From NCBI RefSeq assembly GCF_001517105.1, contig NZ_LPVF01000009.1, positions 365,742 to 429,741 on the forward strand: a stretch of DNA of 64,000 bases, in the 5' to 3' direction. Positions 40,744 to 48,819 of the stretch are shown here, one piece after another; within the stretch, counting starts at the first letter, position 1; the number at the start of each line of letters is the position of its first letter. Source of the stretch: Bacillus halotolerans (GTDB lineage Bacteria; Bacillota; Bacilli; Bacillales; Bacillaceae). The notes under the pieces were generated by a model. The model searched no databases. It had not been told where the DNA came from and saw only the letters and a program-made list of their open reading frames with translations. Both the position numbers and the translations under genes were made by a program.

Positions 40744-40757
40744 ATAAAACGCTTCCA
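40744..40757 (-). promoter_or_regulatory. cre site in the araA leader
   Basis: Minus-strand TGGAAGCGTTTTAT fits the CcpA cre core and lies 24-37 bp before the araA start, downstream of the promoter. Confidence 0.65.
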
Positions 40758-40768
40758 ATTCTAAATTG

Positions 40769-40784
40769 ATAGATACGTACTAAT
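40769..40784 (-). promoter_or_regulatory. AraR operator of araA (downstream)
   Basis: ATAGATACGTACTAAT is an AraR-type half-symmetric box downstream of the transcription start, centred 42 bp from the second box. Confidence 0.72.
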
Positions 40785-40810
40785 AAACAAAAACTAGTTA
40801 ATTATCATTA

Positions 40811-40826
40811 ATTTGTACGAACAACT
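40811..40826 (-). promoter_or_regulatory. AraR operator of araA (start-site)
   Basis: ATTTGTACGAACAACT lies just downstream of the -10, about at the transcription start. With the 40769 box it forms a pair on the same face of the helix. Confidence 0.75.
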
Positions 40827-40828
40827 TT

Positions 40829-40857
40829 ATTATAGTAATTCAGTAGGATACTGTCAA
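40829..40857 (-). promoter_or_regulatory. SigA promoter of the arabinose operon
   Basis: Consensus TTGACA (minus strand, 40852-40857), 17-bp spacer, consensus TATAAT (40829-40834). Both hexamers are perfect, as expected for a promoter held off by a repressor. Confidence 0.95.
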
Positions 40858-40868
40858 TCTTTTCTTTT

Positions 40869-40893
40869 AAAAAAGCCAGGTGTTCACCCGGCT
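40869..40893 (-). terminator. Terminator after abnA
   Basis: Minus-strand AGCCGGGTG and CACCTGGCT stem followed by TTTTTT, just past the abnA stop and upstream of the araA promoter. Confidence 0.88.
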
Positions 40894-40900
40894 TATCAGT

Positions 40901-41872
40901 TTAATAGGAAGGCCAGCCCGAACTCCAATTCAAATCATTGATTAGTAGCTTGGGAATGCCTTTATCTTTCGCGTCATAGGCATGGCGCACAAGTATGTTT
41001 CCATTTACAATATCCTGACCTCCAGGCCCTTTCCATTGATCATTGCCGGAATCTAAGATGGTTCCTCCTCCTTCCAGCATGCTTTTTCCGTTTTTATCAA
41101 GATAAGGCCCTGTTATGCTTTTAGATCTCCCATAAGCAATTTTGTACGTACTATTTACCCCGTCACAGCATTTATCAAATGAAACCATTAAATAGTAGTA
41201 ACCATTTTGATACGTGAGGGTAGGAGCCTCCAGCGCTCCGCTATTACTCGGTCTCGACGCAATGGAATAAAGCGATCCGGTAGGCTTCATCGTGTTCTTA
41301 TCCAGCTTGGTCAGCTTGATTCCGCTCCAAAATGAGCCGAACGCAAGCCACGGGTTGCCATCCTTGTCAAAGGTGAGTTCCGGGTCGATGGCATTATAAT
41401 TATTGGAGCTCGTCGACCGGATCACCAGGCCTTCGTCTTTCCAGCTTCCCGAGCTGATGCTTGTTGAAGAAGCAAGACCTATGGCAGAGACATTTTTTCC
41501 AAAAGAAGAAACTGAATAATACAGCCAGTACTTTCCGTTATAATATTGAATGTCCGGTGCCCACTGGTTTTGGCCGTAATTCGGCACATAAGTGGACCAC
41601 CATGATAAAGGTGTGCTGAAAATCGATTTTTGCACGGTCCAATTTTTAGCATCCGACGATTTGAGAACCCGCAGCCCCCTTTCTTCCGTAAGGCCTGTTC
41701 CAAACGCGTACCACGAGCTTCCCTCTTTGATCATCGTTGGATCATGAAGCAGTTCATTAGACGCTCCCCAAAATGCAGCGGATGCCGGAGAAGCGGATGT
41801 CAATAACAAACCCGCCGTCAGAGCAGCACTCGAAAAGTGAAAGAACCGTTTCCATGCTTTTTTCTTTTTCAT
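40901..41872 (-). CDS. abnA: Secreted endo-alpha-1,5-L-arabinanase, GH43
   Basis: Extracellular enzyme that cuts the arabinan backbone of plant pectin. The ATG at 41870-41872 is chosen over an upstream TTG because GGGAGG is 10 bases away, giving 323 residues. It has a signal peptide with a KKKKAWKR start and a hydrophobic core, with probable cleavage after SPASA. The five-bladed GH43 propeller includes LLHDPTMIKEG (catalytic base Asp), NAIDPELTFD (pKa modulator) and GALEAPTL (acid Glu). Controlled by its own AraR box and cre. Confidence 0.95.
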   Translation of the reverse strand: MKKKKAWKRFFHFSSAALTAGLLLTSASPASAAFWGASNELLHDPTMIKEGSSWYAFGTGLTEERGLRVLKSSDAKNWTVQKSIFSTPLSWWSTYVPNYGQNQWAPDIQYYNGKYWLYYSVSSFGKNVSAIGLASSTSISSGSWKDEGLVIRSTSSNNYNAIDPELTFDKDGNPWLAFGSFWSGIKLTKLDKNTMKPTGSLYSIASRPSNSGALEAPTLTYQNGYYYLMVSFDKCCDGVNSTYKIAYGRSKSITGPYLDKNGKSMLEGGGTILDSGNDQWKGPGGQDIVNGNILVRHAYDAKDKGIPKLLINDLNWSSGWPSY

Positions 41873-41895
41873 TTTTTTCAAACCTCCCTTATTTT

Positions 41896-41909
41896 AGAAA
41901 GCGCTTACA
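41896..41909 (-). promoter_or_regulatory. cre site upstream of abnA
   Basis: Minus-strand TGTAAGCGCTTTCT matches the CcpA cre consensus closely and lies 24-37 bp before the abnA start. Confidence 0.82.
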
Positions 41910-41995
41910 AAACAGTGAAATTGAATCCTCCTTTCCTTACAAATGAGCTGCATCTCGTACGTGATCAGATTCAGGAATTTTTCGGTATCTCCTTT

Positions 41996-42024
41996 ATTGT
42001 AGTCACTCCGCCAAAATTTGTACA
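41996..42024 (-). promoter_or_regulatory. SigA promoter of abnA
   Basis: Minus-strand TGTACA (42019-42024), 17-bp spacer, TACAAT (41996-42001). The -35 lies inside the AraR box. Confidence 0.7.
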
Positions 42025-42031
42025 GACAAAA
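42016..42031 (-). promoter_or_regulatory. AraR operator of abnA
   Basis: ATTTGTACAGACAAAA matches the AraR half-site ATTTGTAC and overlaps the promoter -35. No second box is clear nearby. Confidence 0.65.
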
Positions 42032-42060
42032 AAATAGAATCCGCCTCACAAGGCGGATTC
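42028..42060 (-). terminator. Terminator after ysdC
   Basis: Perfect 10-bp stem GAATCCGCCT with AGGCGGATTC followed by an A/U-rich tract on the minus strand. Confidence 0.9.
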
Positions 42061-42070
42061 TTCCGTATCT

Positions 42071-43156
42071 CTATTGGTACGTAATATCGTCAACCGTTTG
42101 CCGGTCTAACTTCTTAATGACTTCCGTGATTAATTTTACCGCGTTTTCATAATCGTCACGATGCAGCATGGCGGCATGCGTATGAATGTATCGTGTGGCA
42201 ATGGTAATGGACAGCGCCGGAACACCGTTTGCCGTCAAATGAATGGACCCGGAATCAGTTCCTCCGCCGGCGATCGCATCAAATTGATATGGAATGCCTG
42301 CTTCTTCTGCTGTATTGACAACTAAGTCACGAAGTCCTTTGTGGGAGACCATAGATGCATCGTACAGAATAATCTGCGGCCCTTCTCCCATTTTGCTTTG
42401 CGCTTCCTTCTCAGAAATCCCTGGTGTATCTCCGGCTATTCCTACATCCACACCGAAAGCAATATCAGGCTGTATCGTGTGCGCAGAGGTCTTCGCTCCT
42501 CTTAGGCCGACCTCTTCCTGTACAGTTCCAACGCCATACACAACGTTTGGATGATCTGTGTCTTTTAAATTCCTCAAAACATCAATGGCGATCGCACAGC
42601 CGATACGGTTGTCCCACGCCTTTGCTAAAAGAAATTTTTCATTGTTCATGACCGTGAATTCAAAATGCGGAACGATCATATCACCTGGGAGTACGCCCCA
42701 TTCCAATGCTTCCTCACGGCTTGAAGCTCCGATATCAACGAACATCTCTTTGATATCGACCGGTTTTTTTCTCGCTTCAGCAGATAAAATGTGCGGTGGC
42801 TTAGATCCGATAACACCTGTGACCTCTCCCTTTTTCGTCACGATGGTGACACGCTGAGCCAGCATGACTTGAGACCACCAGCCGCCGACAGTTTGAAAAC
42901 GGATAAAGCCTTTATCGGTGATTTGTGTCACCATAAAGCCGACTTCGTCCAAATGCCCGGCAATCATAATTTTCGGGCCGTTTTCCGCACCTGTTTTTTT
43001 CGCAATTAAACTGCCAAGCCGGTCAGTTGTCACTTCATCAGCAAATGGTTCTATGTATGATTTCATCACTTGCCTTACTTCTCTTTCATTTCCCGGAATG
43101 CCTTTTGCATCAGTTAATTCCTTCAGCATGGTTAACGTTTCATCCAATTTTGCCAT
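42071..43156 (-). CDS. ysdC: M42-family aminopeptidase
   Basis: Metal-dependent peptidase of the M42 (glutamyl aminopeptidase/endoglucanase M-like) family. The start [16 protein letters not shown] has GGAGG at good distance and gives 361 residues; the longer open frame lacks support. Motifs include [11 protein letters not shown] (metal His/Asp), [22 protein letters not shown] (catalytic Glu pair) and AGGGTDSG with [10 protein letters not shown]. Divergent from ysdB. Confidence 0.92.
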   Translation of the reverse strand: MAKLDETLTMLKELTDAKGIPGNEREVRQVMKSYIEPFADEVTTDRLGSLIAKKTGAENGPKIMIAGHLDEVGFMVTQITDKGFIRFQTVGGWWSQVMLAQRVTIVTKKGEVTGVIGSKPPHILSAEARKKPVDIKEMFVDIGASSREEALEWGVLPGDMIVPHFEFTVMNNEKFLLAKAWDNRIGCAIAIDVLRNLKDTDHPNVVYGVGTVQEEVGLRGAKTSAHTIQPDIAFGVDVGIAGDTPGISEKEAQSKMGEGPQIILYDASMVSHKGLRDLVVNTAEEAGIPYQFDAIAGGGTDSGSIHLTANGVPALSITIATRYIHTHAAMLHRDDYENAVKLITEVIKKLDRQTVDDITYQ

Positions 43157-43277
43157 GATTCCAAAAACCTCCTTCATCTGTCCTGCATTATTATTATACA
43201 AAACCTGACGGTAACCATACGACTATTTCACTTAAAAAGCGGGTATATCTTTTTTAACAAACTTCTTTTAGAAAAAG

Positions 43278-43303
43278 TGAAACCTTTTTCTATGCTCTAC
43301 GTA
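43278..43303 (+). promoter_or_regulatory. SigW promoter of ysdB
   Basis: TGAAAC (43278-43283), exactly 16 bp, then CGTA (43300-43303) is the ECF sigma-W consensus. It lies 41 bp upstream of the ysdB start. Confidence 0.9.
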
Positions 43304-43343
43304 TTACATCAGATCATCACAATGAGGGAGGTGCCTTCACACA

Positions 43344-43736
43344 ATGTTTATCATGGTTCTCCGGATTTTATTGCTTGCTCTATTTGCTTACTGTATTTAT
43401 GCCTTGGTCAAATATGTCGCAAATCCAAAGAGAAGACTGAAGCTAGCCCAATCAAAAGAACTTTTTTATATTATCGATGAACAGAACAATACCCGAAAGA
43501 ACTTTCAATTGACGTATAAAGGCGTGCTTTTTGAAGGAGAAAAGCATATTCCTTCCAAGGATCATCCGCTGTTCATCCACACCATCTTTGTATGGACGGA
43601 GTCTCCTGAGAAGCTAAAAAACTTTTCCGCAAAAGATTTTGAGAATATTGAAGAAAAAGTACTGGAGCGATATCCGGATTGTAAAATTGACTGGGATCTG
43701 CCCATTAAACTTGCAAAAAAAGCAGAAGAGCGGTAA
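43344..43736 (+). CDS. ysdB: Sigma-W-controlled membrane-anchored protein of unknown function
   Basis: A 130-residue protein with a single N-terminal membrane segment (MFIMVLRILLLALFAYCIYALV, about 1-23) and a basic then mixed cytoplasmic or external domain with no enzyme motif. GGGAGGTG lies 10-11 bases before the ATG; a second ATG three codons on is a possible alternative start. The sigma-W promoter upstream places it in the cell-envelope stress response. The gene is divergent from ysdC and ends in a terminator shared with ysdA. Confidence 0.85.
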   Translation: MFIMVLRILLLALFAYCIYALVKYVANPKRRLKLAQSKELFYIIDEQNNTRKNFQLTYKGVLFEGEKHIPSKDHPLFIHTIFVWTESPEKLKNFSAKDFENIEEKVLERYPDCKIDWDLPIKLAKKAEER

Positions 43737-43754
43737 ACGCTTTTCTGCTTTTTT
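43721..43754. terminator. Terminator between ysdB and ysdA
   Basis: AGCAGAA and TTCTGCT form the outer stem with extra pairing inside, followed by TTTTT; it overlaps the ysdB stop and faces the end of ysdA. Confidence 0.75.
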
Positions 43755-44022
43755 ATAAATCAAACGGACTGTAATAGATGCCGATCAGCACCGCTTCAAT
43801 CACCAAAAGAAACGGCACACCGTATTGAAAGGATGCGTGCTTCGTTTTATGCCTGAAGGTCTGCATGCCGAGCCAGACACCAAGCGCTCCAAACACGATG
43901 GCGATCAGCCACAGCCGGTCTTCAGAAATTCTCCACTTGTGGCGCTGCGCTCTTCGTTTATCTGCGCCCATCACCCAAAAACCGCACAGATTGATCAGAA
44001 CTAGATATACAGCAATTATCAT
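43753..44022 (-). CDS. ysdA: DUF1294 family membrane protein
   Basis: An 89-residue protein with three hydrophobic segments (IIAVYLVLINLCGFWVMGADK, LWLIAIVFGALGVWLGMQTF, FQYGVPFLLVIEAVLIGIYY). The DUF1294 signature G-A-D-K-R-A...R-I-S-E-D-R-L and HKTKHASF are clear. Function unknown. It lies 54 bp downstream of rplT, but a terminator separates them. Confidence 0.88.
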   Translation of the reverse strand: MIIAVYLVLINLCGFWVMGADKRRAQRHKWRISEDRLWLIAIVFGALGVWLGMQTFRHKTKHASFQYGVPFLLVIEAVLIGIYYSPFDL

Positions 44023-44041
44023 GTTGCCTCATCCTTTATAT

Positions 44042-44066
44042 AAAAAAGCCGCTCTCTAAGAGCGGC
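44042..44066 (-). terminator. Terminator of infC-rpmI-rplT
   Basis: Minus-strand GCCGCTCT and AGAGCGGC stem followed by TTTTTT, 10 bp past the rplT stop. Confidence 0.9.
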
Positions 44067-44075
44067 TCTATATCA

Positions 44076-44447
<372 letters not shown>

Positions 44448-44466
44448 CTAATTGTTCCTTGTCCGA

Positions 44467-44679
<213 letters not shown>

Positions 44680-45201
44680 TTATTGCTTTTCGTTTTTCGG
44701 CGCGAGCATTAAGAACATGCTGCGGCCGTCCATTTTTGGTTTTGTTTCGACTGTCGCAACCTCAGCACATGCTTCAGAAAAACGGTCTAGTACACGCTGG
44801 CCGATTTCTTTATGAGTGATTGCGCGTCCTTTAAAGCGGATAGAAGCTTTCACTTTATCGCCTTTTTCAAGGAATTTAATCGCATTGCGCAACTTCGTGT
44901 TAAAGTCGTGCTCATCGATTGTCGGGCTTAATCTAACTTCTTTTAAGTTAATGATTTTTTGATTTTTGCGTGCTTCTTTGTCCTTTTTCTGCTGCTCGAA
45001 TCTGAACTTTCCGTAGTCCATGATGCGGCAGACAGGCGGTTTTGCATTTGCTGCAACTAACACAAGGTCAAGATTTGCGCGGCCGGCTATTTCAAGTGCT
45101 TCCTGACGGGACTTGATTCCAAGCTGGTCGCCATTTTGTCCGATTAAGCGGACCTCACGTGCACGGATACCCTCATTAACCAATTGATCTTTGCTAATAA
45201 T
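44680..45201 (-). CDS. infC: Translation initiation factor IF-3
   Basis: Binds the 30S subunit, keeps it free of 50S and proofreads start codon choice. No ATG, GTG or TTG start has a ribosome site, but ATT at 45199-45201 lies six bases after GGAGGTGG, giving 173 residues beginning (M)[21 protein letters not shown] rare AUU start is a conserved IF-3 feature that allows self-regulation through start-codon discrimination. The protein has the N- and C-terminal IF-3 domains with [17 protein letters not shown] at the linker. Confidence 0.95.
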   Translation of the reverse strand: MISKDQLVNEGIRAREVRLIGQNGDQLGIKSRQEALEIAGRANLDLVLVAANAKPPVCRIMDYGKFRFEQQKKDKEARKNQKIINLKEVRLSPTIDEHDFNTKLRNAIKFLEKGDKVKASIRFKGRAITHKEIGQRVLDRFSEACAEVATVETKPKMDGRSMFLMLAPKNEKQ

Positions 45202-45264
45202 GAGCCACCTCCATAGTTTCTTCGAATTGATTCACAACTCTTTTGACTGCATTCTGCAGGCAAA

Positions 45265-45297
45265 CAAAAAGTGCGGGCATTATAAAACACCCACACT
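45265..45297 (-). terminator. Leader attenuator upstream of infC
   Basis: Minus-strand GTGTGGG and CCCGCAC stem followed by TTTTTG lies in the roughly 200-base infC leader. In B. subtilis, L20 binding to this leader promotes termination; the hairpin is seen here, the mechanism is from the homologous operon. Confidence 0.8.
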
Positions 45298-45408
45298 ACG
45301 AACATCTGTATCAATAAAAATGTACGGTCAACCTGCCAACTACATGAATGTGTCAATCAGGTGAGAAGCGGGTGCTTCTGCTTGTGATTTATATTCAATT
45401 CAATAACT

Positions 45409-45437
45409 ATTCTACACAATGCCGGATGTTTAGTCAA
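45409..45437 (-). promoter_or_regulatory. SigA promoter of infC-rpmI-rplT
   Basis: Minus-strand TTGACT (45432-45437), 17-bp spacer, TAGAAT (45409-45414). The distance to the infC start is about 200 bases, consistent with a regulatory leader. Confidence 0.85.
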
Positions 45438-45481
45438 GGATGACTTATCCGGAACAACTTTCTCATTGTAACATGGGTTAT

Positions 45482-46005
45482 TTATGAGTGCAAGAGAGAA
45501 AAAGAAAATCTTTTATTCTTATCCAGAATGCAAGGTTCTGAACTCTCCAGCCAATCATGAAGGATTTTGTTAAACAGCATCGGCTGAGCCAGCGGCGCTC
45601 CATGCCGATCACTGGAAACATAACGGTTCTTGAATTTTCATTCATCTTTGCGATTTCAGCTGCCGATGCTTTCATCACTTTTCTTTCTTTTTCCCCGACT
45701 GTCACCAGCAGGCTGGTACTGGTTTGCCTGAGCGAATCAGGTATCGTGCAAGTCATATTAGTATTTGATAAAGCGTATCTGCACTCAATTGACAGCTTTC
45801 TTTATAGTATGTTTCGAATCAGCTGGCATGAAGATAAAGCATTTTTGTCTGAGCCTGGAAAGATCAAAACGGCGCCACAATTGTTGAAAATGGCTGATTT
45901 GCTCTTCCCCATCAAGCCGCTGACACCCACGCCATGAATAAAAATCAGAAGTTGCTGATGCTCTGCACCAGATTCTGTTATATGAAGATCAATATACTAC
46001 CTCAT
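45482..46005 (-). pseudogene. Decayed alpha/beta hydrolase
   Basis: Minus-strand reading starts with AAGGAG and ATG (46003-46005), but codon 3 is TAG. Past this stop the frame encodes YIDLHITESGAEHHQQ and LLIFIHGVGVSGLM, the N-terminal strand and HG oxyanion motif of alpha/beta hydrolases. Other frames then continue it (EQISHFQQLWRRFDL, then TSLLVTVGEKERKVM and ENSRTVMFP). It ends with HGAPLAQPMLFNKILHDWLE, which holds the catalytic His. At least three frame breaks are needed and only about 174 codons remain against 250-270 normally. The GxSxG nucleophile elbow is missing, so it cannot be active. It lies between infC and the lipoprotein gene. Confidence 0.75.
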
Positions 46006-46115
46006 CCTTCTCCTTATTTCGCAGTTTACCAAAAACCACATATAGGAAAAAATGCAAAACAAAGTGAATCTCACACTAAAAAAGCCGATATTAAAACGAG
46101 AAGGGAGTCTGACAT

Positions 46116-46772
46116 ATGAACAAACTGATACAGCTTACTCTATTTTTAACATTGATAGTAACCGGCTGCTCCAATAGCAACAGCATATCTTCAGAGCCAA
46201 AAGAAGAGACCGTTATCACAGCCGTAGCGTTTCATGAAAACAAGCTGGAGAAAGAGCTGAAAAACCTAAAACCCGTTTCATTGAAAATGGTGAATCCTCT
46301 CGCAACTGAATTAGGAAAGGTGAAGGCGAAGGAAGAAGCCGAGAAACAAAGGAAAATCGCTGCAGCGAAAAAACGTGAAAAAGAGCAGAGAGCGAAACGA
46401 AAGGAACAACAGGAGGAAGAAGCGGAACGGCAACGATTGGCACAGGCTGCAGCAGAGAGACAGCGATTAGCGGAAGCAGAAAGACAAGCTGAGCTTGAAA
46501 GGCAGCGTCAGGCAGCACTCCAAAAGCAGCAGGAAGCGGACGCCGAAAAAGAACGGCAAGCGCAGGCACAGCGTCAGCAGAATGAGGCATCCTCATCTAA
46601 CATCCAAAATGCGCCATCTTCCCCGAGCCAGACAGATGATGCCATTCAACAGCCGGCTTCAGAGCTTCCTGATGACGACGGCTATGGTTATGAAGAACGA
46701 AAAAAGTGGCATGACGATCAAGTGGAATGGGGCATTAAACAAGGATATATCGATCCGGAAGACGCACCATAA
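46116..46772 (+). CDS. Coiled-coil lipoprotein of unknown function
   Basis: A 218-residue predicted lipoprotein: a signal peptide with lipobox VTGC (Cys18), a short linker, and from about 70 to 155 a long Glu/Arg/Gln/Ala-rich segment that should form a continuous coiled coil, TolA-like. A Ser/Pro/Gln-rich stretch (about 155-185) follows. The acidic C-terminal tail has YGYEERKKWHDDQVEWGIKQ then GYIDPEDAP, a compact motif that may be a separate small domain. GAAGGGAG precedes the ATG. It has no obvious operon partner; pftB is convergent. I do not recognise it in the standard B. subtilis map of this region. Confidence 0.8.
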   Translation: MNKLIQLTLFLTLIVTGCSNSNSISSEPKEETVITAVAFHENKLEKELKNLKPVSLKMVNPLATELGKVKAKEEAEKQRKIAAAKKREKEQRAKRKEQQEEEAERQRLAQAAAERQRLAEAERQAELERQRQAALQKQQEADAEKERQAQAQRQQNEASSSNIQNAPSSPSQTDDAIQQPASELPDDDGYGYEERKKWHDDQVEWGIKQGYIDPEDAP

Positions 46773-46775
46773 AAT

Positions 46776-46804
46776 AGAAAAAGCCAAGGGTTCAACCTTG
46801 GCTT
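46776..46804 (-). terminator. Terminator after pftB
   Basis: AAGCCAAGG and CCTTGGCTT form a perfect stem. On the minus strand it is followed by a U-rich tract, and it overlaps the pftB stop. It may also serve the convergent lipoprotein gene. Confidence 0.75.
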
Positions 46805-47498
46805 ATCCTCCGATCAGGTGCACGAACACAGGAATGACCAGAACCGTTACGACCCCGACAACGACAACAGCGATACTTGCCATCGCGGCTTCGACTTCAC
46901 CCATCTCGATCCCGACAGCTACACCGAGTGCGTGTCCGGACGTTCCGAGAGCCAACCCTTTCGAAATGGGATTCTTCACTTTAAATATTTTTAAGAACAA
47001 AGCGCCGAGCGCATACACAATGACGGCGTTAAAGATAACAGCAAAAGCTGTGATATCGCTGATGCCGCCAATATCTTTTGATAAAGGAAGCGCAATCGCC
47101 GTTGTTGCCGCCTGCGGAAGCATACTTTTCATCACTGCCGCATCAAGGTGAATCCCTTTTGCAAGCAAATAGACAATCGTGACAGAGCAGATAGAGCCTG
47201 CGATAATGGAGGACATAATTTGCCACCAGTATTTTTTCAGTTTATCTCTTTGTTTGTACAATGGAATGGCAAAGGCAATCGTCGCGGGTTCCAAGAAAAA
47301 CTTAATGATTTCTCCCCCGTTATTATAGTCAGCGTAAGAGAAACCGCCGATTTTCAAAAATGCAATCCCTAGCACCATCGCAACAAACAATGGAGTGAAA
47401 AGGAAGAACCCTTTTGTTTTTTTAAATAAAAAGGTGCCGATGCCGAAAGCGGCCAGTGATACGACAATTCCGAAATATGGACTCATTGTGCTTTCCAT
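46803..47498 (-). CDS. pftB: Pyruvate facilitated transporter subunit, LrgB family
   Basis: Partner of PftA in facilitated pyruvate import (formerly ysbB, LrgB-like). The 231-residue membrane protein has six to eight hydrophobic segments and the LrgB signature [22 protein letters not shown], followed by [16 protein letters not shown]. It follows pftA by 21 bp. In B. subtilis the pair is induced by LytST in response to pyruvate. Confidence 0.93.
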   Translation of the reverse strand: MESTMSPYFGIVVSLAAFGIGTFLFKKTKGFFLFTPLFVAMVLGIAFLKIGGFSYADYNNGGEIIKFFLEPATIAFAIPLYKQRDKLKKYWWQIMSSIIAGSICSVTIVYLLAKGIHLDAAVMKSMLPQAATTAIALPLSKDIGGISDITAFAVIFNAVIVYALGALFLKIFKVKNPISKGLALGTSGHALGVAVGIEMGEVEAAMASIAVVVVGVVTVLVIPVFVHLIGG

Positions 47499-47519
47499 TT
47501 CATGAACCTCCTGCTTCTC

Positions 47520-47960
47520 TTAATGATGAACAAGTTCGTTTTTCTTCTGCGGGGGCTGTACTGTTTTTGCTTTTATGTCATCAGCAGTCTTGCGTTTTCC
47601 GCTCAGTGTAAGAATAAGCTGAGAAAACAGTCCTGTTGCCCCCAATAAAATAATCGTTGCGAGAAGAATGACAAGGACGATTTGCAGGCCGTATTGCTGC
47701 ATCACACCAAGAGAATTCATAACAGATATACCTGATGGAACAAATAAAAATCCGATCAATGAGGTTAAAGACGCTCCGAGCGTTTCTACTTGGTCCAGTT
47801 TAATCACTTTCAAACATAATAGGAGAAATAATAAGACCAAACCTACAACCGACGCTGGTATAGGAATTGGGACAAAAGCGGCAATCATATTGGAAACCAG
47901 CATAATGACGGCAAAAATAAATGCTTGTGTTAAAAATCCGTACACTTTTTTAGCACTCAT
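47520..47960 (-). CDS. pftA: Pyruvate facilitated transporter subunit, LrgA family
   Basis: LrgA-like membrane partner of PftB (formerly ysbA). The start [14 protein letters not shown] with AGAGGTG upstream gives 146 residues; the longer frame is not supported. Four hydrophobic segments include [28 protein letters not shown] and [17 protein letters not shown], typical of holin-like LrgA/CidA proteins. Its promoter carries a cre at the -35, so it needs an activator (LytT). Confidence 0.93.
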   Translation of the reverse strand: MSAKKVYGFLTQAFIFAVIMLVSNMIAAFVPIPIPASVVGLVLLFLLLCLKVIKLDQVETLGASLTSLIGFLFVPSGISVMNSLGVMQQYGLQIVLVILLATIILLGATGLFSQLILTLSGKRKTADDIKAKTVQPPQKKNELVHH

Positions 47961-47990
47961 TTTCTTCACCTCTTTCTCTTTTGTACCCTC

Positions 47991-48019
47991 ATTATAAATA
48001 AGAACCACTCTCTATTAAG
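47991..48019 (-). promoter_or_regulatory. Promoter of pftAB
   Basis: Minus-strand TATAAT (47991-47996) with a poor CTTAAT (48014-48019) at 17 bp. The weak -35 fits dependence on the activator LytT. Confidence 0.65.
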
Positions 48020-48027
48020 CGCTTACA
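48014..48027 (-). promoter_or_regulatory. cre site of pftAB
   Basis: TGTAAGCGCTTAAT on the minus strand matches the CcpA cre core and overlaps the pftA -35, indicating glucose repression of pyruvate uptake. Confidence 0.8.
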
Positions 48028-48080
48028 TGATAACTTGCCGAATATTAAAGATGAGTTGCAGCATAAAAAGGATGAAATAC

Positions 48081-48116
48081 AAAAAGCCGCCCCGTCAAAT
48101 ATGGAGCAGCTTTTTT
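48081..48116 (-). terminator. Terminator overlapping the original lytT end
   Basis: AAGCTGCTCC and GGGGCGGCTT form an imperfect stem followed by U on the minus strand. It overlaps the ancestral lytT stop at 48095-48097. Confidence 0.55.
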
Positions 48117-48819
48117 AATTCCTTGGCATATGTCCGGCTGACCGGTATTTTCGATCCGTCTTTCATGATCAGATTATAGGTGGAATTAAACCATGGCTGT
48201 ATCTCTTTGATGTACTCAGTATTAACGACAAAGCTTCGATGGACGCGGAGAAAATCAGTTTCCGGCAGTTTTTTTCAATGACAACGAGCGTATCATTGAC
48301 TGAATAAGATGCATCAAAGGTTTTCACATGGACATGGCCGTCTTCAGTTCCCGCAAAGATTATATCCTTCGTATCCACAATCACAATCGATTCGCCGACA
48401 GATAAGGCTAGTTTATGCTGGCTGGCATGGCTGATCTGTTCTGGTTCATCAATCTCCCGCTTTACCTTTTTATACTTTTTCATTGTTTGCCGAACCCTTT
48501 CTTCATCGAAAGGTTTGGTTAAGTAATCAAGAGCGTCCACTTCAAAAGCTTTAAGTGCATACTGGTCATAGGCCGTCGCAAACACAATAACCGGGGGATT
48601 CTTCATATTCTTCAATCGTTTTGCGATATCAAAACCATTCTCTCCGGATAAATCAACGTCTAAAAACAGCAAATCAGGCTTTTGATCCATCATTTTGTCA
48701 AACGCTGATTCAATATTTTCCGCTTCATTGATTTCTAATTCCTCATTTGTCCTTTTGAGCAAATAAGCCAGTTCATCTCTTGCCAGAATCTCATCATCAA
48801 CTATTAACACCCTGAGCAT
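48095..48819 (-). pseudogene. lytT: Response regulator LytT, frameshifted in the LytTR domain
   Basis: LytT activates pftAB on pyruvate. The receiver domain is intact (IVDDEILARDELAYLL, LFLDVDLSGENGFD with phospho-Asp, ATAYDQYALKAFEVDALDYLTKPF). At a run of seven A (minus strand, 48269-48275), one A appears lost. Residues up to Lys183 are normal, then 33 foreign residues lead to a stop at 48169. Adding one A restores KLPETDFLRVHRSFVV and TEYIKEIQPWFNSTYNLIMK, ending in LKKLLHI and TGA at 48095, for exactly 241 residues. The DNA-binding LytTR domain is thus truncated. A sequencing error in the homopolymer cannot be excluded. Confidence 0.85.

Noticed and set aside
45557..45937. A 126-codon plus-strand open frame
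   Set aside because: It lies opposite the alpha/beta hydrolase remnant, which has recognisable motifs on the minus strand; the plus-strand protein resembles nothing and lacks a ribosome site.
46341..46580. Possible tandem DNA repeat in the lipoprotein gene
   Set aside because: The repetition is at the level of a Glu/Arg/Gln/Ala-rich coiled coil; the nucleotide copies are not regular enough to call a repeat array.
46216..46596. A 126-codon minus-strand frame inside the lipoprotein gene
   Set aside because: The plus-strand gene has a ribosome site, signal peptide and lipobox; the antisense frame is an effect of its repetitive codons.
46495..47151. A 218-codon plus-strand frame running from the lipoprotein gene into pftB
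   Set aside because: It is out of frame with the lipoprotein and antisense to pftB, and low in complexity.
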